Shown here: piece by piece, positions 10,591-20,515 of the stretch
Layout of the letters: the number at the start of each line of letters is the position of its first letter
Numbering within the stretch: position 1 is the first letter of the stretch
Assembly: GCF_900112475.1 (NCBI RefSeq)
Contig: NZ_FOLW01000003.1
Location: 118,081 to 182,080 of the forward strand
Length of the DNA stretch: 64,000 nt
Direction of reading: 5' to 3'
Origin: Pragia fontium DSM 5563 = ATCC 49100
GTDB taxonomy: Bacteria > Pseudomonadota > Gammaproteobacteria > Enterobacterales > Enterobacteriaceae
The notes under the pieces: model-generated
What the model was told of the DNA's origin: nothing
Database searches by the model: none
The model's input: the letters and a program-made list of their open reading frames with translations, nothing else
Program-made: the position numbers and the translations under genes

Positions 10591-13500
10591 GTGCTTAAGT
10601 ATTCCAAGGATTGGTTTATTAGCATATGGAGATGTATTGTGTACGTGAAAACAACGTTAAAATCTGTAATAAAACGTCATTTGTTGATTGTGGGTATTCA
10701 ATTAGCATTCATGTCGACGCCTGCGTTATCTTTAGCCTCTTCGTATCTTGGCTATGTTAATAATTATTCAAAAGCTATTGATTCTAAAGCCTTAAATACT
10801 GGCGTTATGTCTAATGTAAATGGCGATATTGATCGTGCATTTAACCATGGGGCAAATTCAACGCTGACAACCAAGAATTTATATGTTGCTTATCGCGATG
10901 GAGCCATGGTTGCCGCTGCCGGTTCCAAGATGCGTGCATTTTCCGCGCCCTCTATGGGTATTATGACCAATGCCTCAGCCCTCAGCTCCGCGAAAGCTGC
11001 TCCTCCTTATTTCAATGATTCAGACGTTGTGAGTAGCGGTGTATGGGACTGGAAAAATAAGGGCAATGTTATTGGTGGAGGTGACGGTAATCGGGGCGAA
11101 TTAATTCTGCAAGGTTCTGCCAGTTATAATAATGACTTCTCCGTCGGATATAACGGCGGCAATGGTGTATTGACCATCAAAGATAATGCCATTAATGCTA
11201 ATGGTCTGACTCGTTTCCAGATAGGAACAGTTTACCCTCGCAATACACCCTCAAGTGAAACCCACGGCGTTCTGAACTTGATAGGCTCAGGTATGGGGGA
11301 GATTAACTCCAGAGGATTGAGCGTTGGCGATACTGGTTTATTATTTGACGTAAAGACTCAACGCGATAAAGCCATTACAGGAGTATTGAATATTCTCGAT
11401 GGTGCAAGGCTGAGTGTTAGCCCAATTCCAGACAAATTCTGGGAATATTCTGATTCTCAGTTATGGGTCGGAAGCGGAAATTCAGTGAACTCCGGCACAA
11501 TTAATATCAGTGGAAAAAACAGTCAGCTTTCTTTAATTAATAAATATATAGAAGAACATCCTTATTATGATGACTCGATGGTAGATGCCGATGCTTTTTT
11601 AGGGTATCTCGGTGAGGCTGATATTAATATATCCGATGGCGGTTCATTTATTGCCGGTCGTATCATTGCTTCATTTATTGGAAAAAATGACATTGTTGGT
11701 AATTTGTCCAAGCTTCCTTCAGTCAATATTAATGTTACTGGGGCCGGTAGTAAGTTAGGCGTTCAGGGTTTAATGGCGCTGGCTTCAAACGCGGGAGGCA
11801 GAGTTTATACTGTTGATATTGGCACTGATATAAAAGGGATTGGAAATGCAGTTTTAACCGTTGAAAAGGGGGCTGAAGTCTATTTTGAAGGTAAGGCTTA
11901 TGTGGGCGGGGATGGTTTTGAAGTGCCAACGTCAGGACTCTTTCTGGCCAGTGATGAGGGTTCATCTGCTACGGTAAACCTGAACGCCGGGGGAACAATT
12001 TCCATTTCTGATAGCAATTTATCTCCGAATAAAGACGGGATTGTGGCAGGCGCCGGAGCTTATGACTTTAATCTCAATGGCGGTACTCTCCGGGTTAATT
12101 CCTGTAAATATTGTGATGATAAGTTAACGACCTCGGTAAATATGAACGTGCTCTCCGAATCCTTTCTGGAAGCGGATGACGCCGATAAACGCATGATGCT
12201 GAATGGCAATCTGGTTGGTGCTGGTGGGCTGGTTAAGACCGGTGCAGGAACGGTTATTTTCTCTGGTGATAATAATTATACTGGCGGAACTCGCGTCGAA
12301 GCCGGGGAACTGCGTTCAAACTCTTCTGGCGCATTTGTTAATAACACCGCTTATATCGTTAATGGTGGTCGGTTAAATCTTAATCATCACGATCTGATTA
12401 TGTCGTCGCTTTCGGGTTCCGGCGGCGTGGTTGGCGTCACTTCCGCAGATCTGACGATTAATCAAAATGTAGATAGTTACTTTGCGGGTCAGTTTGACGG
12501 TGCTGGCACTATCACCAAGTCAGGAAAGGCTCAGTTAGCCCTCAGTGGAGATAGCCGAGGCTATAACGGGTTAACGACGGTGGCGAATGGTAATCTGGAT
12601 TCAACCAACGCTTTAGGTGGTCAAATCACTGTTGAAAAACAGGCGTTGCTTTCTGCTACTGGGTATTTGGGCAAGACGACGGTAGCGTCCGGCGGAAGTC
12701 TGATGGTAGGAAGTCTGTACCATGCCAACCAACCGAGTTTATCGACCCTGAATATTGATACTCATCTCAATAACCAAGGGTATATCTATGTGGGTAGAAC
12801 CAACAATAATGCTCCGTCACTGGTCGGAAATAAGCTGGTTGTGAATGGTAACTATCAGGGCGGTGGTTCACTTCATTTTAATACTATTGTTGGCGACGAT
12901 AACTCTATCACTGACCATATGACGGTGATGGGGGATACGTCAGGAACCACCATGGTTTCTGTTAAAAACGTTGGCGGCATGGGGAATTACACGGAAAAGG
13001 GGATCGAACTGATTACCGTTGGTGGTCAGTCAGATGGCGTTTTTCTTCAGTCCGGGCGTATTACTGCCGGGGCTTATGACTACTTTCTCAATCGAGGGGA
13101 TACCACCAAAGGTGCCGATGAGAAGAGCTGGTACTTAACGAACTCTCAATCAAAACCGAGTCCAAAAGAACCTGCTGTGCCAACCATTCGGCCTGAAGCT
13201 GGTGGCTATAGTCATAATATCGCCGCCTCTAATATGCTTTTTGTTCATCGGTTACACGACCGTTTAGGTGAAACTTATTACACCGATACTTTGACCGGGG
13301 AAGAGAAGGTCACCAGCATGTGGATGCGTAACGTGGGTGGACATACTCGCTCAAGAGACAGTAGTGGTCAGCTTAAAACTCAAACCAATCGTTATATTTT
13401 ACAGCTGGGTGGTGATGTCGCCCAGTGGAGCAGCGATGGTGAAGACCGTTGGCATCTTGGTGCGATGGCGGGCTACGCTAACAGTCATAGCAATACGCGT

Positions 13501-14190
13501 TCATCCGTCACACATTACGGCGCCGATAGTTCTGTTAATGGTTATAGCCTAGGCGGTTACGGCACCTGGCAACAAAATGAAGGTGAAAGCACCGGTGCCT
13601 ATATTGATACTTGGGCTTTGTATAGCTGGTTTAAAAATAGGGTTCAGGGGCAGGAGCAGGTAGCCGAATCCTATAAATCTAAAGGAATCACGGCATCTAT
13701 TGAAACCGGTTATACCTTTAAAGGCGGCGATTATAAAGATAGCAAGGGCGAGAATAACCAGTGGTTTGTGCAACCGCAGGCTCAAATAATTTGGATGGGC
13801 GTCAAGGCCAACACATTTACTGAAGCGAATGCCAACGCTACTCGGGTTCGCAGCGAAGGTAATGGTAATATTTTAACCCGCTTGGGTATTCGTACTTTCC
13901 TGAAGGGGCATCATCAGTCTGATGAGGGAAAAGGGCGAGAGTTTGAGCCATTTGTGGAAGCTAACTGGATACACAATATGAAAACGTTTAGTACCTTAAT
14001 GGGGAATGAACGCATTAAGTTAGTGGGTACCGATAATATCGCTGAAATTAAATTGGGGGTTGAAGGTCAGATTAACCCTAATTTTAATATGTGGGGAAAC
14101 GTCGGGGTTCAAGTTGGTGACAGTGGGTATAGCGATGCAGTCTTTATGCTCGGGGTTAAATATAACTTTGGACAGATTTCGAAAAAGTAA
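10591..14190 (+). CDS. Large autotransporter with PATR repeat, 1199 residues
   Basis: This is a type Va autotransporter. The GTG start is preceded by AAAGG at good spacing and gives a long basic N-terminal extension before the hydrophobic signal core (about 30-48), as in extended signal peptides. The passenger is a predicted beta-helix with a passenger-associated transport repeat near residues 545-575 (GTVIFSGDNNYTGGTRVEAG). A short Pro-rich linker (about 855-870) leads to the barrel (about 910-1199). The stretch GAYDYFLNRG just before the linker and the barrel are closely related to the two autotransporters that follow on the other strand. Two features are odd: a CxxC pair near residue 505, and six residues (GQISKK) after the aromatic that would normally end the protein. 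Confidence 0.92.
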   Translation: MLKYSKDWFISIWRCIVYVKTTLKSVIKRHLLIVGIQLAFMSTPALSLASSYLGYVNNYSKAIDSKALNTGVMSNVNGDIDRAFNHGANSTLTTKNLYVAYRDGAMVAAAGSKMRAFSAPSMGIMTNASALSSAKAAPPYFNDSDVVSSGVWDWKNKGNVIGGGDGNRGELILQGSASYNNDFSVGYNGGNGVLTIKDNAINANGLTRFQIGTVYPRNTPSSETHGVLNLIGSGMGEINSRGLSVGDTGLLFDVKTQRDKAITGVLNILDGARLSVSPIPDKFWEYSDSQLWVGSGNSVNSGTINISGKNSQLSLINKYIEEHPYYDDSMVDADAFLGYLGEADINISDGGSFIAGRIIASFIGKNDIVGNLSKLPSVNINVTGAGSKLGVQGLMALASNAGGRVYTVDIGTDIKGIGNAVLTVEKGAEVYFEGKAYVGGDGFEVPTSGLFLASDEGSSATVNLNAGGTISISDSNLSPNKDGIVAGAGAYDFNLNGGTLRVNSCKYCDDKLTTSVNMNVLSESFLEADDADKRMMLNGNLVGAGGLVKTGAGTVIFSGDNNYTGGTRVEAGELRSNSSGAFVNNTAYIVNGGRLNLNHHDLIMSSLSGSGGVVGVTSADLTINQNVDSYFAGQFDGAGTITKSGKAQLALSGDSRGYNGLTTVANGNLDSTNALGGQITVEKQALLSATGYLGKTTVASGGSLMVGSLYHANQPSLSTLNIDTHLNNQGYIYVGRTNNNAPSLVGNKLVVNGNYQGGGSLHFNTIVGDDNSITDHMTVMGDTSGTTMVSVKNVGGMGNYTEKGIELITVGGQSDGVFLQSGRITAGAYDYFLNRGDTTKGADEKSWYLTNSQSKPSPKEPAVPTIRPEAGGYSHNIAASNMLFVHRLHDRLGETYYTDTLTGEEKVTSMWMRNVGGHTRSRDSSGQLKTQTNRYILQLGGDVAQWSSDGEDRWHLGAMAGYANSHSNTRSSVTHYGADSSVNGYSLGGYGTWQQNEGESTGAYIDTWALYSWFKNRVQGQEQVAESYKSKGITASIETGYTFKGGDYKDSKGENNQWFVQPQAQIIWMGVKANTFTEANANATRVRSEGNGNILTRLGIRTFLKGHHQSDEGKGREFEPFVEANWIHNMKTFSTLMGNERIKLVGTDNIAEIKLGVEGQINPNFNMWGNVGVQVGDSGYSDAVFMLGVKYNFGQISKK

Positions 14191-14255
14191 TTGCGTCAAC
14201 TTGCTATAAGTCACGGGCTTGCAGCCTGAAAATCGACGATATATCTTTAAAGCGT

Positions 14256-14288
14256 GAGTTCAGCAATAAAATCATTATTGCTGAACTC
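14256..14288. terminator. Stem-loop between convergent autotransporter genes
   Basis: A 12-bp inverted repeat (GAGTTCAGCAAT, then ATTGCTGAACTC) with a short loop sits between the two convergent stop codons. There is no long T run on either side, so termination efficiency is uncertain. Confidence 0.5.
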
Positions 14289-14297
14289 AGCCATCAA

Positions 14298-17200
14298 TCA
14301 GAAGCTATATTTCATGCCTAATGTTGCCGAGGTATCGCTGTAGCCTTCCGTTCCGATTTGCTGAGCGACATTAATCCAGCCGGTCAGCTTTTGGTTAAAC
14401 TGCGCTTCTACGCCGGTTTTCAGTTCAGCAATATCATCATCACCCACCTGCGTATGGCTAACGCCATTCATTGTGGCACCCATATTTTTGGTGTTATGGA
14501 TCCAGTTGGCTTCGACAAACGGTTCAAAGGTGCGATCTTTGCCATCATCAAGGGTGCTATGGCCGCTTAAATAGGCGCGTAAACCTAATCGCGTTTGGAT
14601 ATTGTTTTTACCGGTGCTGGTTATCGTCGTCCCGTTGTGTTCTGTATGATCGTCTGCGCCAATGCCCATCCAGATCACCTGCGCTTTTGGCTGGAGAAAA
14701 TAGCGGGTTCTTTCATCATATTGACCCAGATTGAAGGTATAGCCGGCTTCAATGGAGGCGGTAACGCCCTGACTGTTATATTTTTCGCTGTTCAGCCCAT
14801 CGCCTTTAACGGTGTTTTTAAACCAACTGTACAGGGCCCAGGTGTCAATATAGGTGCCGTTTTTATCTTCATCGTTGGCATACCAGGTGCCGTATACCCC
14901 AGCGGAATACCCGCTGACCGTACCTCTGGATGTATATCCGGTCACTCTGGAGTCAGTATTGCTTTGGCTGTTGCCATAGCCGGCCATTAAGCCCAGATGC
15001 CAGCGATCTAAACCATTATGAGACCAGTCGGCAATATCCCCTCCCAGTTGAACCACATAACGATTGCTTTGGGTTTTTAACTGACCGCTGCTATCGCGGG
15101 CGCGGTTATGCCCACCGACCTGACGCAACCATAAACTGGTGACTTTCTTTTCACCGGTAAGGATATCGGTGTATTGGGTATCCCCCAGTCGATCGTGCAG
15201 GCGGGTAATAAATAAACGGTTAGCGGTGGCTATATTGGTGATATAGCTGCCGGTTTCCGGACGGACAATTGGTGCCGGAACCGGTGGTTTTGGCGTTACC
15301 GGTGGCAGCGGTGGTGGCAGCACACAATCACAAGGTGGCGGTATAATTGGTTCTTGAGGCTCCGGCGGTGGGCTCGGTGGAAGCTCAGAGGTTAAGTACC
15401 AATTTTTGGCATCTGCACCTCGGGCGGTATTCCCCCGATTGAGAAAATAATCATAGGCACCTGCCACAATGCGACCATCCTGTTTAAAGGTGCCGTCTGA
15501 GGCGCCACCCACCTTAATGAGTTCAATACCTTTATTGGTGAGTGCGCCGGTACCGCCAATGTTATTGATTCTGACTAAGGTAGTACCTGACGTATCCCCG
15601 GTGATATCCAGCTTATCCGTTGGCGAATTATCCTCACCCAGTTGAACATCCATGATGATTAAACCGTCGTTACCGGTATAGTTACCGGCAATATTAAGGG
15701 TCTCTCCAGCGTTTTTATTGGCGAGGTTAATGGTTCCGCTGTTATTGACGTGTCCTTCAACGATCTTATTATTATTGATGTCGGCTAATTTTAGGGTGGA
15801 AGAGGCATCAATATTTAAGGTGCCTGTTCTTTGGCTATCAAACAGGCCTTTTCCGGTCAGGGTTAACTCCGATCCTTTGTTGAGTGAGATGGTATTCCAG
15901 GCGGATAACCGCAGTCCGTCTTCGCGGTTATCGTGATACCCGCTATAGGCTCTAAACGTTTGACCTTCAAAGGTGATCTCACCAGTTGAGCTCGGTTCGG
16001 GATCGTTACCGATACTGGCACCGCCGTCGAGATGATACAGTTCGGAGATATCGGCCCCTTGCCGGATAAAGGCCTTATCGTGGCCGTAGCCGCCCATTAA
16101 CACCCGGCCGGTAATTTTTCCGCCGACAAAGTCGAAGTAGTCATCACCGCCGGGGTTGATATTATTGACAGTCTGGTAATCGTAAAAGTAGATATCCCCT
16201 TTGATATGACCGGAAGTGACAACCACCTTATCGTTACCATTGCCGGTGTAGATATCGCCGTCAATTCCCCCCTTTGACCCGGCATCGACGTACAGCGCAT
16301 CATCGCCATTGCCTAAATTCACCATACCAATCAGCTTACCGCCTTGTCTGACTTTTACCGTATCGGCCGCCTTTCCATCACTGAAGATCGACCAGGCCTT
16401 ACGCTGATCCGCCAGCCCGCCCCCTTCGCTTAATATCGCTTTGGCACTGAGCAAACCATCCACAATCACCAGTGACGCTGTATCTGCTCGGAGCCAAAGC
16501 GCTCTGGAGTCACTATAATGGTCGGTGGCCAAGACGGAAATTTTGGCATTTTGGCCCACATAGACTTGAGCATGGGTTGCACGGTTGGCATTGAGTTCAG
16601 CCTGCGTCTCTTTATTGATATAGCCTAAGCTAATTAAAGACGTATCATATGAGGTAATCGCGTAGGCTCCGCGGCGTATAAGACCGTTACCCGCAGGATC
16701 CTCAGTCTGAATAGGATCGGTGACCGAAATATCGGTATCGCCTTTCACCACAAAGCTGGAGTTATCTCCAACCGTAAGGGCTGCCGCATGCTGTGTTAAT
16801 GAGAAGTTGCCATCAAAAGTCGCCTGAGCGCCCCACTGTAATGATATCCCGTTATTACCGCCATCATTGATGAGTGTGGTATTTCCCCGAACGTGTAGGC
16901 GGCTGTCTTTATGGTTGAGGGTAATGAGCTGGGCATCATGTTTACTTTTTCTGGCGGTATGATGAATGTTTAAATCGCCCCAGACCGTGAGGGTGCTGTC
17001 ATCAGCTATCTTAACATGGGGAGCCCATTCCCCCTGAGCGGTTATATTGAGATTACCTTTTACTAACACAGAACTCTTATCTGTGACCGCAAGGTTATGC
17101 GATGTGACTTGGTTCGGGGCGCCGGTAATATTCAGATTATTGTGAAAGGTGGCGCGGCCGCCCTTAAAGACCTCCACTCCGGTATAGGGGGCCGCGACAC

Positions 17201-17402
17201 TGACTTCGTCAGCATAAAAATCGGCGGAAGTGTTTTCCCTACTAATCGAAATGCTACTAAATTCATCGTTAGTAAATTTGTGGTTCTGACCATTTTTGAT
17301 ATCGACTTTAATTGGCGCGGCGATGACATAGTGCGGCGCATTGGCTGATAGCGATAACAAGATAAGCAGCGATAATTTTTTATAATTAAATGTATTCGGC
17401 AT
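14298..17402 (-). CDS. Autotransporter, tandem paralogue 1 (1034 residues)
   Basis: This is a type Va autotransporter with a signal peptide ending near VIAA (about residue 29), a beta-helical passenger, a Pro-rich linker (about 670-713) and a C-terminal barrel (about 755-1034) ending in the beta-signal GMKYSF. It is a tandem paralogue of the next gene upstream: signal peptide, the passenger from about residue 350 onward and the barrel are nearly the same, while the first 300 residues diverge. Residues about 362-446 hold acidic turns of the form GNGDD, GNGND, GGDD and GYGHD that recall RTX calcium-binding repeats. The linker contains a CDC cysteine pair. The 74-bp gap to the paralogue suggests co-transcription. 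Confidence 0.93.
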   Translation of the reverse strand: MPNTFNYKKLSLLILLSLSANAPHYVIAAPIKVDIKNGQNHKFTNDEFSSISISRENTSADFYADEVSVAAPYTGVEVFKGGRATFHNNLNITGAPNQVTSHNLAVTDKSSVLVKGNLNITAQGEWAPHVKIADDSTLTVWGDLNIHHTARKSKHDAQLITLNHKDSRLHVRGNTTLINDGGNNGISLQWGAQATFDGNFSLTQHAAALTVGDNSSFVVKGDTDISVTDPIQTEDPAGNGLIRRGAYAITSYDTSLISLGYINKETQAELNANRATHAQVYVGQNAKISVLATDHYSDSRALWLRADTASLVIVDGLLSAKAILSEGGGLADQRKAWSIFSDGKAADTVKVRQGGKLIGMVNLGNGDDALYVDAGSKGGIDGDIYTGNGNDKVVVTSGHIKGDIYFYDYQTVNNINPGGDDYFDFVGGKITGRVLMGGYGHDKAFIRQGADISELYHLDGGASIGNDPEPSSTGEITFEGQTFRAYSGYHDNREDGLRLSAWNTISLNKGSELTLTGKGLFDSQRTGTLNIDASSTLKLADINNNKIVEGHVNNSGTINLANKNAGETLNIAGNYTGNDGLIIMDVQLGEDNSPTDKLDITGDTSGTTLVRINNIGGTGALTNKGIELIKVGGASDGTFKQDGRIVAGAYDYFLNRGNTARGADAKNWYLTSELPPSPPPEPQEPIIPPPCDCVLPPPLPPVTPKPPVPAPIVRPETGSYITNIATANRLFITRLHDRLGDTQYTDILTGEKKVTSLWLRQVGGHNRARDSSGQLKTQSNRYVVQLGGDIADWSHNGLDRWHLGLMAGYGNSQSNTDSRVTGYTSRGTVSGYSAGVYGTWYANDEDKNGTYIDTWALYSWFKNTVKGDGLNSEKYNSQGVTASIEAGYTFNLGQYDERTRYFLQPKAQVIWMGIGADDHTEHNGTTITSTGKNNIQTRLGLRAYLSGHSTLDDGKDRTFEPFVEANWIHNTKNMGATMNGVSHTQVGDDDIAELKTGVEAQFNQKLTGWINVAQQIGTEGYSDTSATLGMKYSF

Positions 17403-17476
17403 GAAATGAATATCCTTTTCATTGGATGAATAACAGGCAGCGTTTTAATCCGGGTGTTTGAACTTCGATGGCATCA

Positions 17477-20400
17477 TTAGAAGCTATATTTCATGCCTAA
17501 TATTGCCGAAGTATCGCTGTAACCTTTGGTGCCGATTTGCTGAGCGACAGTAATCCAACCGGTCAGCGTTTGGTTAAACTGCGCTTCTACGCCGGTTTTC
17601 AGTTCCGCAATATCGTCATCACCCACCTGCGTATGGCTAACGCCGTTCATTTTGGCGCCCATATTTTTGGTGTTATGGATCCAGTTGGTTTCGACAAACG
17701 GTTCAAAGGTGCGATCTTTGCCATCATCAAGGGTGCTATGACCGCTTAAATAGGCGCGTAAACCTAACCGCGTTTGAATATTGTTTTTGCCGGTGCTGGT
17801 TACCGTTGTTCCGTTGTGTTCTTTATGCGTGTCTGCGTCGATCCCCATCCAGATCACCTGTGCTTTGGGCTGGAGAAAATAACGGGTTCTTTCATCGTAC
17901 TGACCCAGATTGAAGGTGTAGCCGGCTTCAATGGAGGCGGTGACGCCCTGACTGTTATATTTTTCGCTGTTCAGCCCATCGCCTTTAACGGTGTTTTTAA
18001 ACCAACTGTACAGGGCCCAGGTATCAATATAGGTGCCGTTTTTATCTTCATCGTTGGCATACCAGGTGCCGTATACCCCGGCGGAATATCCGCTGACCGT
18101 ACCTCTGGATGTATAGCCAGTTACTTTGGAATCAGTATTGCTGTGGCTGTTGCCATAACCGGCCATTAAGCCCAGGTGCCAGCGATCTAAACCATCATGA
18201 GACCAGTCGACAATATCGCCCCCCAGTTGCACCACATAACGATTGCTCTGGGTTTTTAATTGGCTGCTGCTATCGCGGGCGCGATTATGTCCACCGACCT
18301 GACGTAACCATAAACTGGTGACTTTCTTTTCACCGGTAAGGATATCGGTGTATTGGGTGTCCCCCAGTCGATCGTGCAGGCGGGTAATAAATAAATGGTT
18401 GGCCGTGGCCATATTGGTGATATAGCTGCCGGTTTCCGGACGGACAATCGGTGCAGGCGTCGATGGCTTGGGGGGCAGGCCATTTCCCGGGTCTTGAGGA
18501 TCTGCCGGAGGCGTTGTTGTCGGTAACCCTGACGTTAAATACCAACTTTTGGCGTCTGCGCCTCTGGCGGTATTTCCCCGATTGAGAAAATAATCATAGG
18601 CCCCGACGACGACGCGCCCATCCTGTTTAAAGGTGCCGTTTGAGGCGCCTCCCACCTTAATTAATTCAATACCTTTATCGGTAAACGCCCCGAGACCACC
18701 AATGTTATTCACTCGGACTAAGGTGGTGCCTGCGGTATCTCCGGTGATAACCAGCTTATCCGTTGGCGAGTTATCATTACCCAGTTGAACATCCATCATG
18801 ATTAAACCGTCGTTACCGGTATAGTTACCGGCAATATTGAGGGTTTCGCCGGGGTTTTTATTGGCCAGATGAAGGGTTCCGCTGTTATTAACATGCCCCT
18901 CGATGCGCTTGCTGGCATTGATGCCCTCTAATTTTAGCGTCGAAGAGTTATCAATATTTAAGGTACCGGTTCTTTGGCTATCAAACAGGCCGTCTCCGGT
19001 CAGGGTTAGCTCGGATCCTTTGTTCAGTGACACACTATTCCAGGCGGATACCCGCAGCCCGTTTTCACGGTTATCGGTATAACCGCTATAGGCTCTGAAC
19101 TTCTGGCCTTCAAAGGTGATTTCACCGGTTGAGTTTGGATTAGCGCCGCTACCGAGACCGCCGCCACCGTCGACATTGTACAGTTCGGAGATATCGGCAC
19201 CTTGCCGGATAAAGGCTTTATCATGGCCGTAGCCGCCCATTAACACCCGGCCAGTGATTTTTCCACCGACAAAGTCGAAATAGTCATCGCCACCGGGGTT
19301 GGTGTTGTCGGCATAATCATAAAAGTAGATATCGCCGTTGATATGACCGGAAGTGACAACCACCTTATCGTTACCATTTCCGGTGTAGGTATCGCCGGTA
19401 ATTCCGCCTTTGGGTCCGGCATCGACATAGAGCGCATCATCGCCATTGCCTAAATTCACCCTACCAATGAGGTTACCGCCATATCTGATTTTTACCGTAT
19501 CGGCTGCATCGCCCGCACTGAAGAGCGACCAGGCCAGGGCCTGTCCGCCCCCCGCTTTGGCACTGAGCAAGCCGTCAACAATCACCTGTGAGGCGTTATC
19601 GGCTTTGAGGTTGAGGGCAATGACGTCATGAATAGGGTCGGTAGCAGAGGCGGTAATGCGGGTATTTTGGCCGACATAGACTTGTGCATGGGTTGCGCGG
19701 TTGGCATCGAGTTCAGACTGCGTCGCTTGATCGATATAGCCTAAGCTGATTAACGATGTACCGTAAGCATTAACCGCGGTGGCGGGGCGGCGCGTCATCT
19801 TGCCGTCGGGATCTTCCACCAGAAGCGGGTCGGTGACCGAGATAGCGGTATCGCCTTTGGTGGTAAAGCTGGCGTTGTCTGCCACCGTCAGGGCGGTTGC
19901 CCGCTGTGCTAATGAGAAGCTGCCCTCAAAAATGGCCTGAGCCCCGGACTGTAATGCGATTCCTTCATTGCTGCCCTCATTGGTCAGGGTGGTATTGCCG
20001 CCAACGCGAAAAATGCTGTTCTGGCTGAGGTTAATCAGGGTGGCATCATTGATACTTTTGTTGGTCGTATGACGAATACTCAGATCGCCCCCAATATTGA
20101 CGGAACTGTTATTCTCAACATTAATATGGGCAGCATTTTCGCCCTGACCGGTTATGGTTAGATTCTCTTTGACTAAAAATGAACTCTCATTGATAACGGA
20201 AAGGTTATTGGTTCCCTCCTGGTTAGGGGCGCCGGATATATTCAAATTACGGTGAAAGGTTGCGCTGCCACCGAGATCTAAAGACACGCCCATGCCAAGA
20301 GATTTCACACTGATCTCGGGTTCATTATAAAAGTCGGCAGAACTGTTTTCCCCAGTAATAAAAATTTTACCAAAATAAGGGAAGCTGAATTTGTAATTTT

Positions 20401-20515
20401 TACCATCATCGATAGTGATATTATAACGGGCGGCGATTGAATATTTAGGGATATTCACGGAGAGCGATAATAATATAAGAAGCGATAATTTTTTATAATT
20501 AAATGTATTCGGCAT
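17477..20515 (-). CDS. Autotransporter, tandem paralogue 2 (1012 residues)
   Basis: This is the first gene of the tandem autotransporter pair. The start is identical in its first 19 residues (MPNTFNYKKLSLLILLSLS) to the downstream paralogue, with the same AAAAGGATATTCAT leader before the ATG. The passenger has a diverged N-terminal third, then a shared region with four acidic RTX-like turns (about 355-441), a shorter Pro-rich linker (about 663-692) without cysteines, and a barrel (about 734-1012) ending GMKYSF. No catalytic motif is visible; adhesion or aggregation is only a guess. Promoter elements should lie in the AT-rich kilobase upstream. Confidence 0.93.
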   Translation of the reverse strand: MPNTFNYKKLSLLILLSLSVNIPKYSIAARYNITIDDGKNYKFSFPYFGKIFITGENSSADFYNEPEISVKSLGMGVSLDLGGSATFHRNLNISGAPNQEGTNNLSVINESSFLVKENLTITGQGENAAHINVENNSSVNIGGDLSIRHTTNKSINDATLINLSQNSIFRVGGNTTLTNEGSNEGIALQSGAQAIFEGSFSLAQRATALTVADNASFTTKGDTAISVTDPLLVEDPDGKMTRRPATAVNAYGTSLISLGYIDQATQSELDANRATHAQVYVGQNTRITASATDPIHDVIALNLKADNASQVIVDGLLSAKAGGGQALAWSLFSAGDAADTVKIRYGGNLIGRVNLGNGDDALYVDAGPKGGITGDTYTGNGNDKVVVTSGHINGDIYFYDYADNTNPGGDDYFDFVGGKITGRVLMGGYGHDKAFIRQGADISELYNVDGGGGLGSGANPNSTGEITFEGQKFRAYSGYTDNRENGLRVSAWNSVSLNKGSELTLTGDGLFDSQRTGTLNIDNSSTLKLEGINASKRIEGHVNNSGTLHLANKNPGETLNIAGNYTGNDGLIMMDVQLGNDNSPTDKLVITGDTAGTTLVRVNNIGGLGAFTDKGIELIKVGGASNGTFKQDGRVVVGAYDYFLNRGNTARGADAKSWYLTSGLPTTTPPADPQDPGNGLPPKPSTPAPIVRPETGSYITNMATANHLFITRLHDRLGDTQYTDILTGEKKVTSLWLRQVGGHNRARDSSSQLKTQSNRYVVQLGGDIVDWSHDGLDRWHLGLMAGYGNSHSNTDSKVTGYTSRGTVSGYSAGVYGTWYANDEDKNGTYIDTWALYSWFKNTVKGDGLNSEKYNSQGVTASIEAGYTFNLGQYDERTRYFLQPKAQVIWMGIDADTHKEHNGTTVTSTGKNNIQTRLGLRAYLSGHSTLDDGKDRTFEPFVETNWIHNTKNMGAKMNGVSHTQVGDDDIAELKTGVEAQFNQTLTGWITVAQQIGTKGYSDTSAILGMKYSF

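Noticed and set aside
14358-15142. Plus-strand frames opposite the autotransporter barrels
   Set aside because: They recur in both paralogues only because the coding strand is conserved; they are shadows of the barrel codons.
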